DNA from: an uncultured Phascolarctobacterium sp.
GTDB taxonomy: Bacteria > Bacillota > Negativicutes > Acidaminococcales > Acidaminococcaceae
DNA length: 64,000 nucleotides
Direction: 5' to 3'
Assembly: GCA_905200645.1 (NCBI GenBank)
Contig: CAJKLD010000004.1
Location: 20,019 to 84,018 of the forward strand
Part shown: positions 8,107 to 15,164 of the stretch, piece by piece
Numbering within the stretch: position 1 is the first letter of the stretch
Layout: each line of letters opens with the position of its first letter
Position numbers and translations under genes: made by a program
The notes under the pieces: model-generated
Databases searched by the model: none
The model's input: the letters and a program-made list of their open reading frames with translations, nothing else
What the model was told of the DNA's origin: nothing

Positions 8107-9285
8107 ATGAGCATAACATGCAATACGCTTTTACATCAAAATTTTTTTACATCTATTAAGCTTAGGGCTGGCAGTAATGGCCTTGACAGAGTTGTTTCGT
8201 GGACTCAAGTATGCCAAACGGAAAATGTATCTTACTGGGCACACGGAGGCGCGCTTTTATTCATCACGGGTACTGTTCCTCATGCGTCTATGTTAAACGA
8301 TATTCTTGAAGAAGGTATCAAGAAAAATCTAGCTGGTTTAGTAATTATCACTGACAATAAATATATTAAAGAAATTCCTGCTTTACTCCTGCAAAAAGCT
8401 ACTGCGGCAAGGTTTCCGGTATTTTCCATGCCGGGGAGTAAAAAAATTATTGATATTATTCAAAGTATCACTAAGCTGATTTTGACCGATCAGCTTAATG
8501 CTAACAATATAGTTGATTTTTTAAATTATCTGCTGTTTGCAGATAATACGACCAAAGATAAGCTGCTTAACCGCGCTTTCGTAGACCAAATAAGCATTCC
8601 ACGCTATTTTTTTGTTTGCATTTTTACTTTTGTTCCGACAAAAGATATTATTCTTAACAAAAGCATTCTGCAGCAAAAGGTGGATTTTTACTGTGATATT
8701 CATAATATTAACAGCATGTCGATTATTTATGGCAATAATGTTATTCTGTTGGCAGGTGCAAATAATTTGCGAGATATTGCTGAAGACTATACTATGCTGG
8801 ATGAATACCAAAAAATGTTGAATATTGAAGCTAAAAATACTGTAAGAACAGCTTTTGGCAATATTTACGATGATATAAGCAAAATTAAAAATAGCTATCA
8901 GGAAGCAAATTTTGCTTTAGTTATGTTGAGTCATTTTGCTGACAGACATTGTTCCCACTATAATGAATTGGAATTTTATCACCTGTTGCAGCAAATCGAA
9001 AATAAAAATGAATTGCAAATCTATTGTTGTAATAAATTACAAATTTTGTTTGAGCAAAACAGCCGCTATAAAAATCGACTATTGGAGACTTTAAAGATTT
9101 TTTTAGAATCTCATAATAATGTTAAGAGAGCAGCTCTGGTTTTACATGTGCATCGCAATACTGTGGCTTATCGCCTCAAAAAAATCAGCAGTATGCTGCA
9201 TATAGATTATACAGACAGTAAGTGCTGTTTTGAACTGCATTTAGCAATTTTTATTAAAGAATATCTTGATAATAAAATTGTGTGA
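8107..9285 (+). CDS. PucR-family transcriptional regulator
   Basis: About 392 residues. The N-terminal ~120 residues match the PucR sensory domain. The middle is a GGDEF-like degenerate alpha/beta region. The C-terminal ~60 residues carry the PucR helix-turn-helix, with the sequence Val-His-Arg-Asn-Thr-Val-Ala-Tyr-Arg-Leu (an HTH of the HTH_30 type) just before the end. PucR proteins are usually activators of catabolic genes for purines or other nitrogen compounds. ATG at 8107 is chosen because AAGGAG ends nine bases before it; an in-frame GTG at 8098 abuts the ribosome site and is unlikely. It stands alone, with a terminator before it and birA after it, so no target is evident. The 236 bases upstream are AT-rich and hold nothing further that I recognise. 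Confidence 0.85.
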   Translation: MSITCNTLLHQNFFTSIKLRAGSNGLDRVVSWTQVCQTENVSYWAHGGALLFITGTVPHASMLNDILEEGIKKNLAGLVIITDNKYIKEIPALLLQKATAARFPVFSMPGSKKIIDIIQSITKLILTDQLNANNIVDFLNYLLFADNTTKDKLLNRAFVDQISIPRYFFVCIFTFVPTKDIILNKSILQQKVDFYCDIHNINSMSIIYGNNVILLAGANNLRDIAEDYTMLDEYQKMLNIEAKNTVRTAFGNIYDDISKIKNSYQEANFALVMLSHFADRHCSHYNELEFYHLLQQIENKNELQIYCCNKLQILFEQNSRYKNRLLETLKIFLESHNNVKRAALVLHVHRNTVAYRLKKISSMLHIDYTDSKCCFELHLAIFIKEYLDNKIV

Positions 9286-9383
9286 GCGTCAAGAATATTC
9301 AGCTTGGCTTAAATTTTTAGTATCAACTTAATTTGCACATTGATGATACTTAACGGCAAAATGCTTTATGGTTAATGAACTGC

Positions 9384-9412
9384 TTGACTTTTGGTTAACC
9401 AAGTGATAACCT
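9384..9412 (+). promoter_or_regulatory. TTGGTTAACCAA palindrome in the birA upstream region (candidate operator)
   Basis: A perfect 12-base palindrome at 9391-9402 lies immediately after a TTGACT -35-like hexamer (9384-9389) and before a TGATAA -10-like element. Further GTTAAC-type half sites occur around it (GGTTAATG before, AGTTAACT after). Firmicute BirA operators are built from GTTAAC repeats, so autoregulation of birA is a reasonable guess, but the half-site spacing does not match the classical operator. Confidence 0.4.
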
Positions 9413-9475
9413 TTCAATTAGAAGAAAGTTAACTAAACGAGTTATTTTGATGATAAAAATTGGGAGGCAGAACTC

Positions 9476-10474
9476 ATGCGCAAGCGTATTTTGGAATTAT
9501 TGCGGAACAGCGGCAACGAGCCTGTCAGCGGCGAAGAAATTTCTCGCCGGCTGGAGGTTTCACGCACGGCAATTTGGAAGCATATCCAAACCTTAAAAAA
9601 CGAAGGTTATGATATAGAATCAGTACCAAAGAAAGGTTATATTTTAAAGGAAGTTCCCGATAGATTATTTCCGCAGGAGATTTTATCACACCTGCAAACT
9701 AAATGGCTGGGGCATAGTATCTGCTATCGTGACAGCGTAGATTCTTCTAACAATTTAGCGAAAGCTTTGGCTAATGCAGGCTGTGAAAACGGCCTTTTAG
9801 TGGTGGCCGAAGAACAGGACACAGGCAAAGGACGGTTATCCCGCGGTTGGATTTCTCCTTATGCTAAGGGCATTTGGTTCAGCGTAGTTCTTAAGCCGCC
9901 GTTTCTGCCGCAGGAGGCCTCTAAATGCACGTTGTTGGCGGCAGTGGCCGTTGTTAAGGCCATCAATAAAATTACCGGCGTTAACGCCGCTATTAAATGG
10001 CCTAACGATATTTTGCTGCTGGAACGCAAGCTGGTTGGGATTCTGACAGAGATGAATGCGGAGTTTGGTCATATCAATTACGTGGTTATTGGTATTGGTA
10101 TTAACACTAATGCTACTGCGGAAGATTATCCGGAGGAGGTTAAGCCGCTGGCAGTTTCCGTATGTGATGCGGCGATTGAGCCTTTTACCCGCGTGCAGCT
10201 GTTGTGCGATATTCTAAAGAATATGGAGGAGCTTTACGAAGCTGCTGTGTCGCAAGGCTTTGCTTCGATTTTTGATGAATGGCGTAAATATTCCTGCACT
10301 TTAGGGCAGGAGGTTAAAGTAATTGCTCCTGATATAACTTATTTTGGCACGGCGGAGGATATTGATGACGAAGGCCTTTTAATAGTGCGTAAAGCTGACG
10401 GAACGTTGGAGAAGGTTGTTGCAGGCGATGTTTCGATTCGTCCGGCAGCCGCTAAAAATGGAGCCTATGCTTAG
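9476..10474 (+). CDS. birA: Bifunctional biotin-[acetyl-CoA-carboxylase] ligase / biotin operon repressor
   Basis: 332 residues. Residues 1-60 are a winged helix-turn-helix (Val-Ser-Arg-Thr-Ala-Ile-Trp-Lys-His-Ile around 28-37). Residues ~75-265 form the ligase catalytic core, with the biotinoyl-AMP loop at about 116-128 (Thr-Gly-Lys-Gly-Arg-Leu-Ser-Arg-Gly-Trp) and the catalytic Lys-Trp-Pro-Asn-Asp at 174-178. The C-terminus is the SH3-like cap. It attaches biotin to carboxylases and decarboxylases, which matters in propionate-forming anaerobes because methylmalonyl-CoA decarboxylase and related enzymes are biotin-dependent. The start ATG has GGGAGG upstream. It is followed by coaX after 108 bases. 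Confidence 0.95.
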   Translation: MRKRILELLRNSGNEPVSGEEISRRLEVSRTAIWKHIQTLKNEGYDIESVPKKGYILKEVPDRLFPQEILSHLQTKWLGHSICYRDSVDSSNNLAKALANAGCENGLLVVAEEQDTGKGRLSRGWISPYAKGIWFSVVLKPPFLPQEASKCTLLAAVAVVKAINKITGVNAAIKWPNDILLLERKLVGILTEMNAEFGHINYVVIGIGINTNATAEDYPEEVKPLAVSVCDAAIEPFTRVQLLCDILKNMEELYEAAVSQGFASIFDEWRKYSCTLGQEVKVIAPDITYFGTAEDIDDEGLLIVRKADGTLEKVVAGDVSIRPAAAKNGAYA

Positions 10475-10582
10475 CCGGAAAAACTTGTAATAGCTCTTGC
10501 ATTCTGCTTGCTTTGTGATACAATAGTAAAGGCTTTGAGGCCAATTTTACAAGCGGAAGCACGATTCCGAGGAGGATTTAAT

Positions 10583-11359
10583 ATGTTACTTGTAATTGAT
10601 GTAGGAAATACCAATGTTGTTGCCGGTGTTTTTGATGACAAAGAGTTAAAAGTTCATTGGCGCTTTTCTACTGACCGTTCTAAAACTGCGGATGAGTTTG
10701 GTATTATGCTGCGCAGTATGTTTGACTACAGCGACGTGGAAATGGATAAGATTAATTCCATTATTATTTCCAGCGTAGTGCCTCCCGTGCTGATTCCCTT
10801 GTGCCACATGTGCGAGCGCTATTTTGGCATTAAGCCTATGGTAGTAGGACCAGGCATTAAAAACGGTATTTTTATCCGTTACGACAACCCTAAGGAAGTA
10901 GGCGCTGACCGTATCGTAAACGCGGTGGCTGCTTTTCATAAATACAGTCGTCTAGGCAGACCCATGATTATTTTAGATTTTGGTACTGCTAACACTTTCT
11001 GCGCCCTGTTGCCTACAGGCGAATATCTTGGCGGCGCTATTGCCCCGGGCATTGGTATTTCTGTGGACGCTTTGTTCCAACGCGCAGCTAAGCTGCCTCG
11101 CATTGAGCTGATTAAGCCTAAAACCGTTATCTGCCGCAATACGGTAAATTCTATGCAGGCAGGTGCGATTTACGGTTTTGTTGGGCAGATGGAAGGTATT
11201 GTCAGCCATATGAAAAAGGAATTAGGCGGCGATGCGTTTGTTATTGCTACCGGAGGCTTTGCCAATACAATGGCGTCCGAGTCTGACTGCATTGACGTAA
11301 TTGAGCCGTTTCTGACCTTAGATGGTCTGCGCATTCTTTACGAAAAGAACGCTAAATAA
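10583..11359 (+). CDS. coaX: Type III pantothenate kinase
   Basis: 258 residues, normal for CoaX. It has the ASKHA phosphate motif Asp-Val-Gly-Asn-Thr-Asn at 6-11, the Gly-Ala-Asp-Arg-Ile motif near 105 that shapes the pantothenate site, and Asp-Phe-Gly-Thr-Ala-Asn around 130-135. It phosphorylates pantothenate in the first step of CoA synthesis. The ATG at 10583 is preceded by GAGGAGG; an upstream in-frame extension back to 10508 lacks a ribosome site and lies outside the family alignment. CoaX next to a Dus gene and lysS is the common Firmicute arrangement. Confidence 0.95.
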   Translation: MLLVIDVGNTNVVAGVFDDKELKVHWRFSTDRSKTADEFGIMLRSMFDYSDVEMDKINSIIISSVVPPVLIPLCHMCERYFGIKPMVVGPGIKNGIFIRYDNPKEVGADRIVNAVAAFHKYSRLGRPMIILDFGTANTFCALLPTGEYLGGAIAPGIGISVDALFQRAAKLPRIELIKPKTVICRNTVNSMQAGAIYGFVGQMEGIVSHMKKELGGDAFVIATGGFANTMASESDCIDVIEPFLTLDGLRILYEKNAK

Positions 11360-11424
11360 AAATTTCGGAAAGCGTTTTGCTTTAGCCTTGACGCTTGTAC
11401 AAGATAATTTGCTTTTTAACAGTT

Positions 11425-11457
11425 TAAGTCCGCTGATTTTTTTGGCGGGCTTTTCTT
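11425..11457 (+). terminator. Rho-independent terminator after coaX
   Basis: AAGTCCGC pairs with GCGGGCTT (one G-T pair) across a T-rich loop of about 11 bases, followed by TTTTCTTT. A TTTACG...TATATT promoter-like pair at about 11469-11496 follows and could restart transcription for the dus gene. Confidence 0.75.
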
Positions 11458-11507
11458 TAATTATTATATTTACGTACTGCATACTTAAAATATATTGTGG
11501 AGTTGCC

Positions 11508-12524
11508 ATGAAAATAGGAAAAATAAAATTAGATGCCCCTTTAGCTTTAGCGCCTATGGCGGGCATTACCGATTTACCCTTTAGAGTTATCTGCCGGCGT
11601 TTAGGCAGCGGCATGACTGTTTCCGAAATGGTCAGCGCCAAAGGGCTGCTGTATAAAAATGTTAAGACTACGGAAATGTTGCGCATAGATGCGGCGGAGC
11701 GGCCTACGGCAATTCAGCTTTTTGGCAGCGTGCCACAAGAACTGGCAGCAGCGGCTAAACTGGTGCAGGACGGCGGAGCGGATATTATTGATTTTAATAT
11801 GGGGTGTCCGGTGCCTAAGATTGTTAACAACGGTGAAGGCTCTGCTCTGATGAAAAATCCGCAGCTGGCTTACGAAGTGCTGGCTGCTATGGTGGACGCT
11901 GTTGATATTCCTGTAACCGTAAAATTTCGCGCCGGTTGGGATGACGAGCACCGTAACGCGGTGGAAATCGCTTTGGCTGCCGAACGCGCAGGTGTGGCCG
12001 CTGTTGCCGTGCATGGACGCACGCGCCGGCAGTTTTATGAAGGCAAGGCAGATTGGCATATTATTAAAGAAGTAAAGCAGGCGGTTAAGGTACCGGTTTT
12101 TGGCAACGGTGATATTTTTACTGTGGCAGACGGTTTGCGCATGTTTCAAGAAACAGGCGTGGACGGGTTGATGATTGGCCGCGGCGCTGACGGCAATCCT
12201 TGGCTGTTTAGCCAGCTGAAAGCGGCGCTCGCAGGAGAAAAAAATCTTCAGGAGCCAAGTTTAGATGAACGGCTTAATTTAGCTGCCGAGCATTTGCAGA
12301 TGCTTATTGCTTATAAGGGCGAAGTAATTTCTGTGAAAGAAATGCGCCGCCATATTTCTGCTTATCTTAAAGGTTTGCCTCATGCAGCGGAATTTCGTGG
12401 GCGTTTTCATCAAGTGGATACGCAGAAGCAGTTTTTGGAGCTGCTGGCTGCTTATCGCATTTGCGCTCATAACTATTATGAAAAGGAAAAACATTTATCA
12501 GTCAGCATTGAAGAAAAACGCTAA
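11508..12524 (+). CDS. dus: tRNA-dihydrouridine synthase (DusB type)
   Basis: 338 residues with a TIM-barrel FMN-binding domain followed by a helical tRNA-binding domain. Diagnostic motifs are Ala-Pro-Met-Ala-Gly-Ile-Thr-Asp (16-23), Asn-Met-Gly-Cys-Pro-Val-Pro-Lys near 99-106 with the catalytic Cys, Lys-Phe-Arg-Ala-Gly-Trp, His-Gly-Arg-Thr-Arg and Gly-Arg-Gly-Ala. It reduces uridines in the tRNA D-loop. The ATG at 11508 fits the family start and has TGGAG upstream; the open frame extends further but lacks homology there. Confidence 0.93.
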   Translation: MKIGKIKLDAPLALAPMAGITDLPFRVICRRLGSGMTVSEMVSAKGLLYKNVKTTEMLRIDAAERPTAIQLFGSVPQELAAAAKLVQDGGADIIDFNMGCPVPKIVNNGEGSALMKNPQLAYEVLAAMVDAVDIPVTVKFRAGWDDEHRNAVEIALAAERAGVAAVAVHGRTRRQFYEGKADWHIIKEVKQAVKVPVFGNGDIFTVADGLRMFQETGVDGLMIGRGADGNPWLFSQLKAALAGEKNLQEPSLDERLNLAAEHLQMLIAYKGEVISVKEMRRHISAYLKGLPHAAEFRGRFHQVDTQKQFLELLAAYRICAHNYYEKEKHLSVSIEEKR

Positions 12525-12572
12525 ATATGTTACAATAATATTTTGTTAAAGAGTATTCAGGGAGCTTAGATT

Positions 12573-13499
12573 ATGGAAGTTAGTAAGCAAGCCAAGCATA
12601 TCGTCAGCGTCAGTTTAGGGTCTTCTAAACGTGATGCCAGTGCCGTGTTGGAGCTTTGCGGGCAAAAAGTGCATATTGAGCGGCGTGGCACTGACGGTGA
12701 TTTTCGCTTTGCGCGGGAACTCATGGAGCAGTGGGATGGCAAAGCAGACGCTATAGGCCTTGGCGGCACTGATTTATATGTATATGCCGGTAAGGAGCGT
12801 TATATCTTCCGCGAATCTGCTCGTTTGGTAGCAAATGTGAAACACACGCCCGTATTGGATGGCAGCGGCGTAAAAAATTCCTTGGAGCGCAAGCTCATTC
12901 GTCAGCTGGCTGCTGGTAATAAAGTGCCTATTAAGGGAAGTAAAGTGCTGCTGGTGTGTGCAGTGGACCGTTTCGGTATGGCGGAGGCTTTGTTGGAAGC
13001 AGGAGCACAGGTTGCTTTTGGTGATTTGATTTTTGGACTGAATATAAATAAACCGTTGCGCTCGCTCAAAGCTTTGGCTTGGTGGGCTTCTTTATTGGCC
13101 CCGGTGGTGACTAAGCTGCCTGTAAGCTGGTTCTATCCCATGGGGAAGGAGCAAGACGAACGTGTGGTGCGTCATCCGGAATATTTTTTGGAAAGCGATA
13201 TTATAGCAGGCGATTTTCATTATATAAAAAAATTTATGCCGGAACATTTGCCCGGCAAGATTATCATTACTAATACGGTTACCGCGGCAGACAGGGAAAT
13301 GCTGCGTAAGGCCGGTATAAAAATTCTTATAACAACTACGCCCTGCATTCAAGGGCGCAGCTTTGGTACTAATGTAATGGAAGCAATGCTCGTGGCCTTA
13401 CATGATGGGAAAGGGCCTTTATCTGCCGAAGAGTATTTAAAGCTCATTGAGCATTATCATATAGAATCTTCTGTGGAGTACCTTGGTACGAAGGAGTAG
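12573..13499 (+). CDS. Conserved protein, annotated in relatives as quinate/shikimate 5-dehydrogenase-like; role unknown
   Basis: 308 residues, soluble. The first ~110 residues hold a Gly-Ser-Ser-Lys-Arg-Asp loop and an Ala-Ile-Gly-Leu-Gly-Gly-Thr-Asp segment. A Rossmann-like strand-turn-helix (Lys-Val-Leu-Leu-Val-Cys-Ala-Val-Asp-Arg-Phe-Gly) begins near 115. A conserved-looking Thr-Thr-Thr-Pro-Cys-Ile-Gln-Gly-Arg-Ser-Phe-Gly-Thr-Asn is near 255-268. It has no typical shikimate dehydrogenase substrate motifs, so the database-style name is doubtful. It ends seven bases before the acyl reductase-like gene, whose ribosome site overlaps its 3' end, so the two products probably act together. Confidence 0.55.
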   Translation: MEVSKQAKHIVSVSLGSSKRDASAVLELCGQKVHIERRGTDGDFRFARELMEQWDGKADAIGLGGTDLYVYAGKERYIFRESARLVANVKHTPVLDGSGVKNSLERKLIRQLAAGNKVPIKGSKVLLVCAVDRFGMAEALLEAGAQVAFGDLIFGLNINKPLRSLKALAWWASLLAPVVTKLPVSWFYPMGKEQDERVVRHPEYFLESDIIAGDFHYIKKFMPEHLPGKIIITNTVTAADREMLRKAGIKILITTTPCIQGRSFGTNVMEAMLVALHDGKGPLSAEEYLKLIEHYHIESSVEYLGTKE

Positions 13500-13506
13500 T
13501 ATTATC

Positions 13507-14592
13507 ATGGAAAAGTTTGCTTTTATCATTCACCCTCTTTCCTTGGAGGACATGGAGCATTTATCTCCGCTTATGAAGTATATTCCTGCCCCGATTATTG
13601 AGGCTGGGTTAAAAATGAAAAAACCTTTTAAGGTTTCCCATATTACCGGCGTTAAAAGCCCTTATGCCGAAGCAGAAGGCTGGTTTATCGGCTGCCCGCT
13701 GACTGCGAAGCAGATGGTGGAGCTGCCGGAAGAATTTGTTATGGACAGAATTATTGAATCCGGCAGAGTAGCGCAGGAATTAGGTGCTAAAATAGTCGGC
13801 TTAGGTGCTTTTACTTCCATTGTAGGCGACGCAGGTATTACGGTGGCAAAAAATCTTGATATAGCCGTAACCTCCGGCAACAGCTATACGGTTGCTACTG
13901 CCGTGCAGGGCACCAAGGAGGCGGCGCAGATGATGGGTAAAAACCTTAAAGACTGTCGCGCCGTGGTAGTTGGCGCAACAGGCTCTATTGGTGCTGCTTC
14001 CGTGCGCCTTTTAGCTAAGGAGGTTAAGCACATTACCTTAGTTGCAAGACACATGGAGCCTTTGGAGGAACTGGCGCAGGAGCTTATTCAGCAAAATCAC
14101 TGCGAAGTGGCCGTTAGCCAGGATATTCATGCTTCATTAAAGCATGCGGATATTGTGATGACCGTTACCAGCGCTTTAGACTTTTTAATTGAACCGGGAG
14201 ATTTAATGCCTGGTTCCGTGGTCTGCGACGTAGCGCGCCCCCGTAATGTTTCCCGCGAGGTATCTTTAAGCCGCAACGATGTTTTGGTTATCGAAGGCGG
14301 TATTATCAATGTGCCGGGCAATGTGGATTTTCATTTTAATTTTGGCTTTCCGCCGCGTACTTCTTATGCCTGTATGAGTGAAACTATGATTTTGGCTTTG
14401 GACGGACGCTATGAAAATTTCTCTTTGGGACGTAATCTTGATGTAAACAAGATTGACTTAATTTCCAAGCTGGCAGACAAGCATAATTTCCGCATGGCAG
14501 GTTTCCGTAACTTTGAAAGAGCCGTTTCCCACGAGCATATTCAAGAGGTGCGTCATAATGCGCAGATAGCGTTGGCTATCCATGGCTTTTGA
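13507..14592 (+). CDS. NADP-dependent oxidoreductase homologous to cyanobacterial acyl-ACP reductase (AAR)
   Basis: 361 residues. The order of motifs matches cyanobacterial long-chain acyl-ACP reductase: Leu-Gly-Ala-Phe-Thr-Ser-Ile (99-105), Gly-Asn-Ser-Tyr-Thr-Val (124-129), dinucleotide loop Val-Gly-Ala-Thr-Gly-Ser-Ile-Gly (155-162), Ala-Arg between strands, Glu-Gly-Gly-Ile-Ile (263-267), Tyr-Ala-Cys-Met-Ser-Glu-Thr-Met (287-294), and Asn-Phe-Ser-Leu-Gly-Arg-Asn (304-310). Cys289 aligns with Cys294 of the Synechococcus enzyme, the residue that forms the acyl-thioester. A fatty acyl-ACP or acyl-CoA to aldehyde reduction is therefore plausible, although relatives are often labelled shikimate dehydrogenase. 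ATG at 13507 has AAGGAG overlapping the end of the upstream gene; a TTG at 13483 is rejected. An AAR-like gene between dus and greA in an anaerobic Firmicute is unusual. Confidence 0.7.
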   Translation: MEKFAFIIHPLSLEDMEHLSPLMKYIPAPIIEAGLKMKKPFKVSHITGVKSPYAEAEGWFIGCPLTAKQMVELPEEFVMDRIIESGRVAQELGAKIVGLGAFTSIVGDAGITVAKNLDIAVTSGNSYTVATAVQGTKEAAQMMGKNLKDCRAVVVGATGSIGAASVRLLAKEVKHITLVARHMEPLEELAQELIQQNHCEVAVSQDIHASLKHADIVMTVTSALDFLIEPGDLMPGSVVCDVARPRNVSREVSLSRNDVLVIEGGIINVPGNVDFHFNFGFPPRTSYACMSETMILALDGRYENFSLGRNLDVNKIDLISKLADKHNFRMAGFRNFERAVSHEHIQEVRHNAQIALAIHGF

Positions 14593-14673
14593 TATTGACA
14601 AGGGAAAAGGGCACAGCTTATAATAAAATTTAAAGGTAAATTATTTAATAAATTTTTATAAAGGAGCAGAAAA

Positions 14674-15150
14674 ATGGCTACTAAAGAAACTCAAATTACC
14701 GCTGAAGGTCTTAGAAAATTAGAAGAAGAATTAGCTCAACGTAAAGGCCCTATTCGTGAGGAAATTGTTGAGCGTTTGAAAGAAGCACGTGCGCAGGGCG
14801 ACTTAAGCGAAAACTCTGAGTACGATCAAGCTAAGGAAGACCAAGGCAAAAATGAAGGCCGTATTTTAGAGCTGGAAATGATGATTAAAACAGCAGTTAT
14901 CATCGACACATCTGCTTCTGGAGCAGAAGGCGTTGTAACTTTAGGCCGTACCGTGGTGCTCAAGGATATGGAAACCGGCGACGAGGAAACCTATATCGTT
15001 GTTGGTACTACCGAGGCAGATCCTTTCAATAACCGTATTTCTAATGAATCTCCCGTAGGCTCCGCTATTTTAGGACAAAAGGTACATAGCGTTGTGGTAG
15101 CTAATACTCCTGCAGGAGAGCTTTCCTATGAAATTTTGGAAATTAAATAA
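14674..15150 (+). CDS. greA: Transcription elongation factor GreA
   Basis: 158 residues, exactly the usual size. It has an N-terminal antiparallel coiled coil (about 8-75) with the tip containing Asp-Leu-Ser-Glu-Asn-Ser-Glu-Tyr (48-55), whose acidic residues enter the RNA polymerase secondary channel and trigger transcript cleavage, and a C-terminal FKBP-like domain. ATG follows AAGGAGCA. Fourteen bases separate it from lysS, the classic greA-lysS pair. Confidence 0.97.
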   Translation: MATKETQITAEGLRKLEEELAQRKGPIREEIVERLKEARAQGDLSENSEYDQAKEDQGKNEGRILELEMMIKTAVIIDTSASGAEGVVTLGRTVVLKDMETGDEETYIVVGTTEADPFNNRISNESPVGSAILGQKVHSVVVANTPAGELSYEILEIK

Positions 15151-15164
15151 TAAGGAGCAAAAGC

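Noticed and set aside
10508..10582. N-terminal extension of coaX upstream of 10583
   Set aside because: No homology to CoaX and no ribosome site; GAGGAGG lies just before the ATG at 10583.
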